This document shows, in pieces, positions 1-7,138 of a DNA stretch of 50,408 nt. The notes below the pieces were generated by a model that was not told where the DNA came from, did no database searches, and was given only the letters and a program-made list of their open reading frames with translations. This DNA is from Candidatus Poribacteria bacterium (GTDB taxonomy: Bacteria; Poribacteria; WGA-4E; WGA-3G). Every line of letters starts with the position of its first letter. Positions within the stretch are counted from its first letter, which is position 1. The stretch lies in assembly GCA_021295715.1 (NCBI GenBank), contig JAGWBV010000053.1, positions 1 through 50,408 on the forward strand, read 5' to 3'. Both the position numbers and the translations under genes were made by a program.

Positions 1-226
1 TGCTGGCTATGTGTTAATCAGTGGCAGCGGAATGGGAAGACTATGGTTTACAATCTTCCTGGGTTGGTTAGCGAAGGCGATCGTGTTGAAGATTGGCGGT
101 GTGAAACTCTACCGACAAGCAGTGCCGTTCTTTTTGGGACTCATCTTAGGGGATTACACGCTCGGATGTGTCTGGAGCCTCATCGGACTGGTACTGGAGA
201 TACCGACATATATTGTCTGGCATTGA
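1..226 (+). CDS. DUF6785-family membrane protein, C-terminal fragment (cut by window edge)
   Basis: The reading frame enters at base 2 and ends at TGA 224-226, giving the last 74 residues of a polytopic membrane protein. It aligns without gaps to the C-terminus of the complete DUF6785 protein ending at 4086, with 7 differences counted by eye, and the DNA is also clearly similar. It contains a hydrophobic stretch ending in a conserved GLILGDYTLGCVWSLIGL segment and the same PTYIVWH tail. The two genes are therefore recent paralogues on the same strand. Nothing is known here of its 5' end or substrate. Confidence 0.85.
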   Translation, partial: AGYVLISGSGMGRLWFTIFLGWLAKAIVLKIGGVKLYRQAVPFFLGLILGDYTLGCVWSLIGLVLEIPTYIVWH

Positions 227-267
227 GATGTTCAATTCTTGGAAGAGTGTTTCGTGATAACGTAAGG

Positions 268-1332
268 CTACTCTTTATCTTTGAATCCTTGAAGTATTCC
301 TTCAAGAGTCGTTTTGAGATTTTCGTCTCCTTGTTGTTCAGCGAGTTTTAAAGCCGTCTGATAATCTGCCTTTGCCTCCTCCATTTTGCTAAGGTTTCCC
401 TTTACAGTGCCACGAAGGTAATAAGCCTGAGCGTCATTTGGCTTTAAACGGATTGCCTCATTAAGGTCTGAAATCGCCTCCTCACGTCTCCCCGAATTAT
501 TTTTGGAGAGTCCACGAATGAAATAAGCCCGAGCATCATTTGGCTTTAAACGGATTGCCTCATTAAGGTCTGAAATCGCCTCCTCACGTCTCCCCGAATT
601 CTCGTTGGAGAGTCCACGAAGAAAGTATGCCTCAACATAATTTGGCTTTAAGCGGATTGCCTCATTAGCGTCTGAAATCGCCTCCTCACGTCTCCCCAAA
701 GAAGTCTTGATTGTTCCAAGAGCGAAAAATGCCGCCGCGGCTATATCGTTATCAATCCCCTCTGCTGTATTCGCAATAGAACTCCACTTCTTAATAGCCT
801 CATCGGTTTTCTCCTCTTTCTGCAATCTGAACGCATCAACGATAGCTTTATCTATTACGGATGCCCCAGGATTCCGTTGAATCGTTTGTAGGAATTCCTC
901 AACTTCTGGGGACACTTCAGATTCTCCGGACTGAATGAGTTTATTGATGTCTCCACTCGTCAATCCTGATACAACTTCTTCTGCTATTTTCTTTTGCTCC
1001 TGGATGTCCTCAAGATATTTTGCTGCTTCACTGGCATACTCCTTGGCTTCCTTAAGGTGTTCCTCTGCCTCGGATTCAATACGTTGAAACTGAGTGTAGG
1101 CAACATAAGCAGCAATACCGGTTACAACCGGAATTGCAACTGCAAAAAAGGCAAGAATTAAACCTATAACAACCAGCCATTGATTAACAGTATCCAACCG
1201 GCCATCAAGATATTCACGTCGTAAATCGTTGAGTTGACGTTGATTTTCTATATCACTAACAGTATCAACACGGCTCACGCTATCTGGAACGTCTGCTTCG
1301 TCGTCAACAGGGTGTTTCGTTGTTTGTGTCAT
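268..1332 (-). CDS. Membrane-anchored tetratricopeptide repeat protein
   Basis: A 354-residue protein starting at ATG 1332, chosen because an AAAGGAAAG ribosome site precedes it. A further in-frame start at 1398 would overlap the promoter -35 box. Residues about 48-81 form one hydrophobic membrane segment. A charged, Glu/Lys/Ala-rich stretch (82-115) looks like a coiled coil. Residues 197-336 hold four TPR units of 34-36 residues, the middle ones almost identical (GRREEAISDLNEAIRLKPN). TPR arrays bind other proteins; the partner cannot be told from the sequence. It reads convergently towards the DUF6785 fragment, with 41 bases between the stops. A good sigma-70 promoter lies upstream at 1370-1398. 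Confidence 0.85.
   Translation of the reverse strand: MTQTTKHPVDDEADVPDSVSRVDTVSDIENQRQLNDLRREYLDGRLDTVNQWLVVIGLILAFFAVAIPVVTGIAAYVAYTQFQRIESEAEEHLKEAKEYASEAAKYLEDIQEQKKIAEEVVSGLTSGDINKLIQSGESEVSPEVEEFLQTIQRNPGASVIDKAIVDAFRLQKEEKTDEAIKKWSSIANTAEGIDNDIAAAAFFALGTIKTSLGRREEAISDANEAIRLKPNYVEAYFLRGLSNENSGRREEAISDLNEAIRLKPNDARAYFIRGLSKNNSGRREEAISDLNEAIRLKPNDAQAYYLRGTVKGNLSKMEEAKADYQTALKLAEQQGDENLKTTLEGILQGFKDKE
430..740 (-). repeat. Tandem 102-bp repeats inside the TPR gene
   Basis: Three successive units of about 102 bp share near-identical DNA, for example the phrase ctcacgtctccccgaa recurs at 102-bp spacing. They encode the 34-residue TPR units. The DNA identity indicates recent unit duplication or homogenisation, and the number of units may vary between strains. 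Confidence 0.75.
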
Positions 1333-1369
1333 CTTTTTCTTTCCTTTATTAATTCTTGGACTTACTATA

Positions 1370-1398
1370 AGTATACTGTAACACCTTGAATTTGTCAA
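1370..1398 (-). promoter_or_regulatory. Sigma-70-type promoter of the TPR gene
   Basis: On the minus strand TTGACA (1398-1393) and TATACT (1375-1370) are separated by exactly 17 bases. The expected transcript start lies some 30 bases ahead of the ribosome site and the ATG at 1332. Confidence 0.7.
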
Positions 1399-1430
1399 AT
1401 CTGAGCCGAAATTCGGTTACACACCGCCCC

Positions 1431-1459
1431 TTGCAAACTTATGCAAAACCCTGTATAAT
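1431..1459 (+). promoter_or_regulatory. Sigma-70-type promoter of the phosphopantoate ligase gene
   Basis: TTGCAA (1431-1436) and TATAAT (1454-1459) are separated by 17 bases, 32 bases before the TTG start at 1491. It is divergent from the TPR promoter, so the 158-base gap 1333-1490 carries both. Confidence 0.7.
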
Positions 1460-1490
1460 AGACGGAAATCTGTGCTGAGGTGCTATTCAG

Positions 1491-2195
1491 TTGAGCGACG
1501 TTCCTAAAACACATCCCCGATATCTTTCATTGGCATTACGAGATACCATCGTCCACGGCTTGATCGCGCACGGACGCGGGGAAGCTTTCGATTACCTCAT
1601 CGGAGAAACTACACAACCCTTCGCGACGGAGGCGATCCACGCTGCCGCAGTGATGCTCCGTCTCGCAGAACACCCTGTTATCTCGGTCAATGGGAATGTC
1701 GCGGCGTTAGTACCTGAAGGACTCATCGAACTGGGGAAACTCCTGAACGCACCCTTAGAAGTGAACATCTTTCATACGGAAACAGGACGGGAACAGCGGA
1801 TCCGAGAATATCTGCTGAAGCACGGCGCACCGGACGTGCTAATGCCGACAACCGATGCGCAACTCTCCTACATCGACTCCAATCGAAAATTCGTGCATCC
1901 AGAGGGAATCTTTCAAGCCGATGTCGTCTTTGTGCCGCTTGAGGATGGCGACAGATGTGAAGCACTCCGAAAGATGGGCAAAGAGGTCGTAACTATCGAT
2001 CTGAACCCGATGTCACGCACGGCGAAACAGGCGAGTATCACGATCGTAGATAACGTCGTGCGAGCAGTGCCGCTATTATGCGAAGAGATTCGGAACTTCA
2101 GTGATCGAACAGCACAGGACACCCTGAAAAAATATAGCAACGCAGCGGTGTTACAGGAAGCGTTACAGCACATCAGCAGGAGCGGGAATGGCTAA
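1491..2195 (+). CDS. 4-phosphopantoate--beta-alanine ligase (archaeal-type phosphopantothenate synthetase, COG1701/DUF137)
   Basis: A 234-residue protein that matches the archaeal family joining 4-phosphopantoate and beta-alanine with ATP to make 4'-phosphopantothenate for coenzyme A. Recognised by family signatures: HPRYLSL near the N-terminus, GLIAHGRGEAFDYLIGE (about 24-40), VISVNGNVAALVPEGL (about 63-78), VPLEDGDRCEALRKMGK (about 148-164), IDLNPMSRTAK and TIVDNVVRAVPLL near the end. Length is close to the archaeal norm. The start is TTG 1491, preceded by GAGGTG eight bases upstream. It overlaps the next gene by 8 bases, so the two are translationally coupled. The usual archaeal partner, pantoate kinase, is not in the window. 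A bacterial chromosome is an unexpected place for this enzyme. Confidence 0.85.
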   Translation: MSDVPKTHPRYLSLALRDTIVHGLIAHGRGEAFDYLIGETTQPFATEAIHAAAVMLRLAEHPVISVNGNVAALVPEGLIELGKLLNAPLEVNIFHTETGREQRIREYLLKHGAPDVLMPTTDAQLSYIDSNRKFVHPEGIFQADVVFVPLEDGDRCEALRKMGKEVVTIDLNPMSRTAKQASITIVDNVVRAVPLLCEEIRNFSDRTAQDTLKKYSNAAVLQEALQHISRSGNG

Positions 2196-4086
2196 CCGAA
2201 ACGGAAAAACCAACCTCGTCAAACCGCACATTCTGCTGATTGGACTGGTCCTCGTTGTCTTTAATAGTTACTGGTGCCTCATGGGAACAGAGGTGTGGCA
2301 TTCTACGCAGCTGACGATCGCTTCTCTGTTCTTTAACGCCGTTTTTACCCTCCTCGTCTTTGTACTTGTCAACCTACTCTTCCAACGATTCCTACCGCGT
2401 CTGGCGATGTCGGAAGCGGATTTGCAAACCATCTACGTGATGGTCGTGATGCTGACGACTATCAGCGGGCATACGATGATGGGCTATCTCATCCCTGTCC
2501 TCGCACACGCATGGATCCCACTTTTCGGACATCACGTCCCGACATGGATCGCCGTCAAAACGCCACGAATCTTGGATGGGTTCTACGAGGGGGACTCTAC
2601 ACTCTACACTTCCGCCACTTTAAACGCATGGATCCCACCGGTGCTGGCGTGGTCGGGTTTCGTTATCGCGCTCTGGCTGACGTTGTTGGCGGTGACGGTC
2701 TTTCTTCGGAAACAGTGGACAGAAAATGAACGACTCAACTATCCGATCGTCCAACTCCCATTGGCACTCACAAGCAATCCGAAACGCTTCTTTACTTCCC
2801 CGTGGATGTGGCTCGGATTTGCACTCGCAGGGAGTGCGGAATTGCTGAACGGTTTGAACTATCTCTTTCCCGATATACCCGCTTTACCGATTAAAGGCAA
2901 GACGATCGGGCAATTCAGCTCAAAGCCGTGGAGTGCGATGGGACCCATTCGCATCTCTTTCTACCCATTTAGTATCGGTTTGATGTTCTTCACACCGTTA
3001 GATCTCTCGTTTTCCTGCTGGTTTTTCTGGCTCCTCGGTCGCATCCAGCTGATTGTAACAGACGCGTTTGGGGCGCGGAATATCTACCATCTCGAACAGC
3101 AGACGGGCGCGTGGATTGCGTTCGGATGTATTCCGTTGTGGATAGGACGACGGCACTATGGACGCATTCTTAGGAAGGTCTTCGGCATTGCGCAACGCCG
3201 CGGTGAACCCGCACCTGACGACTCGCGTGAACCGATGCGCTATCGGACTGCGGCGGGACTGTTTACGGTCGGGATGTTGTGTCTCTTCTTTTTCTGTTAC
3301 CAGATGGGGATGACCTTCTGGGCGATTGGGCTCTTTTTTCTTTTCTATTTCCCACTGGTTATCGGGATCACGCGTATCCGTGCTGAAATCGGACCGCCGT
3401 TGCATCAACTCATCTTCGTCGATCCGGGACGGACGATGGTCCTTGCGTTAGGCACACGCCGACTCGGTGCAGGCAACCTGACGGGCTTAACGTTTCTCTA
3501 TCCGTTTGTCCGTTGTTTCCGTGCGCATCCGACACCGAGTGAGTTGGAGGCGTTTCGCTTGGCAGAACGGAGCCAAATAGGGTATCGGCAGTTGCTTATC
3601 GGGATGATCTTGGCGATTGTGTTCGGTATCCTGATAACGTTCTGGGCATACCTGCACGTCCTCTACGATATGGGGGCAGGAAGCAAAGCCCGCGGCTGGA
3701 TCGTCTATATGGGGTGGGAGACGTTCAACCGCTTGCAAACATGGCTTGTCAGCCCACGGGAGACGAGCGTCCCAGAACTCGGTGTTATCAGTGGAAGTTT
3801 CCTATTTACGATATGCCTGATGATGATGAAGATCCGGTTTCTGTGGTGGCCCCTACATCCGGGCGGCTATGTCCTCGTGAGCGGGACGGGGATGGGCGGT
3901 TTGTGGTTTCCGATCTTTCTCAGCTGGCTGGCGAAAGCAATCGTGCTAAAGATTGGCGGCGTGAAACTCTACCGACAGGCAGTCCCGTTCTTTTTGGGTT
4001 TGATTTTAGGGGATTATACGCTTGGGTGCGTGTGGAGTTTGATCGGGTTGGTGTTGGAGATGCCGACCTACATCGTTTGGCATTGA
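2188..4086 (+). CDS. DUF6785/DUF6784-family polytopic membrane protein
   Basis: A 632-residue integral membrane protein with about a dozen hydrophobic segments. It is homologous along its length to the gene ending at 27278: shared landmarks are GFYEGDSTLYT, the RLNYPIVQLPL segment after the first helices, FPDIPALPIKGKTI, LDLSFSCWFFWLLGR and ITRIRAEIGPP. The family is common in Poribacteria-like and planctomycete-like genomes and its substrate is unknown. A transport role is inferred only from topology. The ATG 2188 lies inside the end of the phosphopantoate ligase gene (8-base overlap), so the pair form one translational unit. Confidence 0.85.
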   Translation: MANRNGKTNLVKPHILLIGLVLVVFNSYWCLMGTEVWHSTQLTIASLFFNAVFTLLVFVLVNLLFQRFLPRLAMSEADLQTIYVMVVMLTTISGHTMMGYLIPVLAHAWIPLFGHHVPTWIAVKTPRILDGFYEGDSTLYTSATLNAWIPPVLAWSGFVIALWLTLLAVTVFLRKQWTENERLNYPIVQLPLALTSNPKRFFTSPWMWLGFALAGSAELLNGLNYLFPDIPALPIKGKTIGQFSSKPWSAMGPIRISFYPFSIGLMFFTPLDLSFSCWFFWLLGRIQLIVTDAFGARNIYHLEQQTGAWIAFGCIPLWIGRRHYGRILRKVFGIAQRRGEPAPDDSREPMRYRTAAGLFTVGMLCLFFFCYQMGMTFWAIGLFFLFYFPLVIGITRIRAEIGPPLHQLIFVDPGRTMVLALGTRRLGAGNLTGLTFLYPFVRCFRAHPTPSELEAFRLAERSQIGYRQLLIGMILAIVFGILITFWAYLHVLYDMGAGSKARGWIVYMGWETFNRLQTWLVSPRETSVPELGVISGSFLFTICLMMMKIRFLWWPLHPGGYVLVSGTGMGGLWFPIFLSWLAKAIVLKIGGVKLYRQAVPFFLGLILGDYTLGCVWSLIGLVLEMPTYIVWH

Positions 4087-4329
4087 GGTGTTGATTCATT
4101 CATATATGAACAATGTGAATTCACCTGCTACCTTCTGTGGAGATTTAGAAGTTCCATCTCCATAACAATTGACAAAAAACTGGCATTTTAACGCATCTGC
4201 GTGATATGCTATATAATAGCGCAATGCAAAGGGCCGAAGCTGCCCGACGCACGTGCAAAACCCTCAAGCCAAACTCGGAGCAGTATAGAATTGAAACCAA
4301 TGGGAATAGGCATCAAGGAGGAACACTCA
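4087..4329. other. 243-base gap with a -10-like TATAAT
   Basis: No gene is visible. TATAAT occurs at 4212-4217 with an extended TGC ahead of it, and TTGACA at 4169-4174 is too far away (37 bases) to pair with it. A weak inverted repeat (ggtg...cacc) lies just after the stop at 4086 and could be a terminator. The strong AAGGAGG ribosome site at 4315-4321 serves the following gene. Confidence 0.35.
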
Positions 4330-4572
4330 ATGCACATATCACCTGCGTATCAAGAGATCGTTGATTTTATCGCAGCAGGGACAACACCCCAAAATTTGGT
4401 TGATTTCTGTCCGTCTGAAGATGCGAAGGAACGTATCGCTGATCTTATTCATCGCGAAAAGACAACCGGTCTAACTCCTGAAGAGACAGCGGAATTAAAT
4501 CACTGTTTACAACTTGAGCATCTGATGCGTCTTGCGAAATCCCGCGCTCGACATTATTTGAAAGATGAGTAA
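4330..4572 (+). CDS. Small hypothetical protein coupled to an HNH nuclease
   Basis: An 80-residue acidic helical protein beginning MHISPAYQEIVDFIAAG. The start is fixed by a perfect AAGGAGG about eight bases upstream. I do not recognise a named domain. Its stop overlaps the start of the HNH nuclease gene by 8 bases, the arrangement expected of a two-protein unit such as an antitoxin or accessory protein plus nuclease. The pairing is seen; an inhibitor role is inference. Confidence 0.75.
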   Translation: MHISPAYQEIVDFIAAGTTPQNLVDFCPSEDAKERIADLIHREKTTGLTPEETAELNHCLQLEHLMRLAKSRARHYLKDE

Positions 4573-5005
4573 GACTTACGTTTCTGTCGCCTTAAGACAG
4601 TTGATTAGGACACGTGCCAAGAACCTGTGTGAATATTGCTTGATTCGCGAAGAGGATACCTACTTTGGTTGTCAGGTAGATCACATTATTAGCGAGAAGC
4701 ATGGAGGTTCTACTCATGAGAGTAATCTTGCCTATGCGTGTTCGTACTGCAATCGCAACAAAGGGAGCGACATCGGATCTATTGTGTGGCAGACCCGGCG
4801 ATTTTGTGGTTTCTTCAATCCCCGCATTGACCAATGGGCGGACCATTTTAGATTAGATGGCATCAGGATTGCTTTCCTTACACCCACCGGTGAGGTCACT
4901 TCCCGTATCTTGGATTTCAATCATATTGATCGACTTATTGAGCGTGAAGAATTGGCTGCCCTTGGCCACTATCCTTCGTCTGCTGCTCTAACATTGATGT
5001 TATAA
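4565..5005 (+). CDS. HNH endonuclease
   Basis: A 146-residue protein with an HNH nuclease core in residues 20-65: a zinc-type CEYC pair, then QVDHIISEKHGG with the catalytic DH, an Asn in SNLAYAC, and a second cysteine pair CSYCNRNKG. HNH enzymes cut DNA using one metal ion. The C-terminal part (FFNPRIDQWADHF onwards) is typical of small stand-alone HNH proteins found next to a short upstream gene. It lies 224 bases ahead of the restriction-modification pair, so the region 4.3-7.0 kb may be a small defence cluster. Confidence 0.88.
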   Translation: MSKTYVSVALRQLIRTRAKNLCEYCLIREEDTYFGCQVDHIISEKHGGSTHESNLAYACSYCNRNKGSDIGSIVWQTRRFCGFFNPRIDQWADHFRLDGIRIAFLTPTGEVTSRILDFNHIDRLIEREELAALGHYPSSAALTLML

Positions 5006-5229
5006 TCTTAATAGTCCTATAAGCCGATCTTTTTTTCGTAGTTCCTTAGGGCTTACGTAGACAGGCGATAAATCACCTTACTACAAACAGATGAACCTTG
5101 AAAATACGTGTGTTTTTCAAAGGAGTGTGGTTCGTAGTAGCGCAATTCATTGCGTTTTGCGTAGGTTCTATTCTTATCAAACATGTTATCATTTTCATTA
5201 ATTAATATCACAATTTAGGCAAACCCTCT
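5006..5229. repeat. Gap with two GTAG-type palindromic repeats
   Basis: This 224-base gap holds two members of a dispersed palindrome family: 5057-5084 (GTAG, AGGCGAT, AATCACCT, CTAC arms) and 5134-5164 (GTAGTAG then CGCAATTCATTGCG). Related copies are at 17034-17063, 33859-33881 and 33896-33919. No gene is visible. Confidence 0.6.
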
Positions 5230-6372
5230 ATGAAAACTACCCATAGTATCCTTTTTCAAGATGCACGAGATCTAAAAAATATTCCATCAGAAAGCGTCGA
5301 TTTGGTTGTTACTTCTCCACCATATCCCATGATTAGCATGTGGGATGAGATGTTTAGTGATCAGAATCCAGAGATTCAAAAGGCATTAGTGTGCGGCGAT
5401 GGAAAACAGGCGTATGCATTGATACACGAGATTCTCGATGCTGTGTGGAATGAAGTATTCAGGGTGTTAAAAAATGGTAGGTTTGCCTGCATCAATATCG
5501 GTGATGCGACACGGAAGATCCGAGATGATTTTTGTTTGTATCCGAACCACGCGAGAATCTTGAATTATCTCTTAAGTATCGGGTTTTCTGCGCTCCCCGA
5601 CATCCTTTGGCGAAAACAGGCGAATACGCCAAATAAATTTATGGGGTCGGGCATGCTGCCTGCGGGTGCTTATGTGACGCTGGAACACGAGTATATTCTA
5701 ATCGTCAGAAAAGGTTCCAAAAGAGAATTTAAAACAGAGGACGAAAAAGCGAATAGACGCGAAAGTGCTCTGTTTTGGGAAGAGCGGAATATCTGGTATT
5801 CGGATGTTTGGACGGATATTAAGGGAACGGAGCAGAAACTTCCGAAGGCGATGTCACGATTGAGAAGTGGAGCATTTCCGTTTGATTTGGCGTATCGACT
5901 CATCAATATGTATTCTGTGAAAGGCGATGTAATACTCGATCCATTTCTGGGGACAGGCACCACGACTACAGCTGCGATGACATCGGGACGCAACAGTATC
6001 GGTGTTGAAATCGACGAGAGTTTTCAACACGTTATTTGTCCAGTTGCCAACCATATCGTTGATTTTTCAAACGATTATTTGTGCGACAGGTTGCGAAGAC
6101 ACTTGGCGTTTGTTGAAGACCGGATCCAAAACTCGAAACCGTTAAAATATACAAATAAACACTACGATTGTCCGGTGGTGACGAGCCAGGAGCAGTTTAT
6201 TTTCCTGAACGGCTTAAAGGAAGTTCACGAGTGCCGAGATAACATCTTTGAAGTCGTGTATTCAACCAAACCGCAAACTTGGAATTTTGATGAACCCCCA
6301 GAAACCTCAATTCGGAATAAAGAGAAATCCCACCCAAAACCTTCTCAATTCAGTATGTTGAATGCACAGTGA
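5230..6372 (+). CDS. Site-specific DNA methyltransferase, beta class, probably N4-cytosine (MjaI-type system)
   Basis: A 380-residue DNA methyltransferase. The catalytic motif TSPPY is near residue 30 and the AdoMet-binding motif DPFLGTGTTT is near residue 240, the order of the beta class. The SPPY form of motif IV usually goes with N4-cytosine methylation. The gap between them would contain the target recognition region. It overlaps the upstream end of the restriction gene reading frame and ends only 25 bases before the chosen restriction gene start, so modification is translated first. Recognition of CTAG is inferred from the partner enzyme. No clear ribosome site precedes ATG 5230. Confidence 0.88.
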   Translation: MKTTHSILFQDARDLKNIPSESVDLVVTSPPYPMISMWDEMFSDQNPEIQKALVCGDGKQAYALIHEILDAVWNEVFRVLKNGRFACINIGDATRKIRDDFCLYPNHARILNYLLSIGFSALPDILWRKQANTPNKFMGSGMLPAGAYVTLEHEYILIVRKGSKREFKTEDEKANRRESALFWEERNIWYSDVWTDIKGTEQKLPKAMSRLRSGAFPFDLAYRLINMYSVKGDVILDPFLGTGTTTTAAMTSGRNSIGVEIDESFQHVICPVANHIVDFSNDYLCDRLRRHLAFVEDRIQNSKPLKYTNKHYDCPVVTSQEQFIFLNGLKEVHECRDNIFEVVYSTKPQTWNFDEPPETSIRNKEKSHPKPSQFSMLNAQ

Positions 6373-6397
6373 TTTTATATTCGACAAAGAGGTATGT

Positions 6398-6979
6398 ATG
6401 CAAATTAAATTAAAAAATACTGAGATTCAAGAATATGTAAACGCTCCTGCTGGTGAATTTCCGAAGTATACGACCCAATTAATGAATGTCGCAAATCAAA
6501 ATTCTCAAGCTACACGACCGAGGCACGTTGGACAATTGAGCGAACTGATTCAGGAATTTCCGGGACAAACTTTTGAAGAATGGGTTATGTGGTATCAAGA
6601 ACGATATCCCGATGCGATTGATGAAGCAACGGATAGAATCATCTCAATGATAGAGAACTTCAATGGGGCTGTTGACAAGATTGATCGAAATTTGGTGAAA
6701 TCATGGGTGGCGGATCTTATTCTCGTCAAAACGTTCACAGGTCTTAAATTTCAGGAGGCAATTCTGAAAAAGTTGGCGGAGATAAAAGGCTGCGACTACC
6801 GTTTGGCGGAACCTCATGAAGAATCCCAAGGTATAGATGGGTTCGTAGGCGAAGAAGCCTATTCTATCAAGCCTGACACTTATGATTCAATACCAACTGT
6901 AGCGGAATCCATAGAGATAAAGATGATTTTTTATGAAAAAAAGAAAGATGGCGTAGTGTTTGAAATACCGGAAGAGTAG
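6398..6979 (+). CDS. MjaI-family type II restriction endonuclease
   Basis: A 193-residue protein matching the MjaI restriction enzyme family (RE_MjaI): the signature KYTTQLMNVANQNSQATRP followed by VGQLSELIQEF (about 25-55), EEWVMWYQERYP, and a late GIDGFVGEEAYSIKP stretch (about 147-161) with acidic residues and Lys placed as in PD-(D/E)xK nucleases. The prototype MjaI cuts CTAG. Start 6398 is preferred because AGAGG lies five bases upstream; an earlier in-frame ATG at 6362 overlaps the methyltransferase and lacks such a site. CTAG is nearly absent from the window, which agrees with the assignment. Confidence 0.85.
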   Translation: MQIKLKNTEIQEYVNAPAGEFPKYTTQLMNVANQNSQATRPRHVGQLSELIQEFPGQTFEEWVMWYQERYPDAIDEATDRIISMIENFNGAVDKIDRNLVKSWVADLILVKTFTGLKFQEAILKKLAEIKGCDYRLAEPHEESQGIDGFVGEEAYSIKPDTYDSIPTVAESIEIKMIFYEKKKDGVVFEIPEE

Positions 6980-7053
6980 GCAGGAGAGAAGGTATATCAA
7001 TCCGCGACTCAGGCAAGCAATGATGACATATAATCCTGCAAAGATCGAAGAAG

Positions 7054-7076
7054 CCTGTGAATCCTGATTCAGACAA
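7054..7076 (-). repeat. Dispersed TCTGAATCAGGATT repeat
   Basis: The minus strand reads TTGTCTGAATCAGGATTCAC followed by AGG, nearly identical to the plus-strand sequence at 35111-35133. It sits in the convergent gap between the restriction gene and the ABC operon. Function unknown. Confidence 0.55.
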
Positions 7077-7138
7077 GAGTGCTTACACATTACCCATCTA
7101 AATTGCTTACGCTTCATCCAACCTCGCCTCTTTCCAGT

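Noticed and set aside
430-740. Intergenic repeat array
   Set aside because: The 102-bp periodicity is fully explained by tandem TPR units in the coding sequence.
4169-4217. TTGACA and TATAAT as one promoter for the small protein/HNH pair
   Set aside because: The boxes are 37 bases apart, far beyond the usable 16-18; only the -10 could be real.
5006-5229. CRISPR-like repeats
   Set aside because: Only two diverged palindromes with no regular spacing, and the same family is scattered singly across the window.
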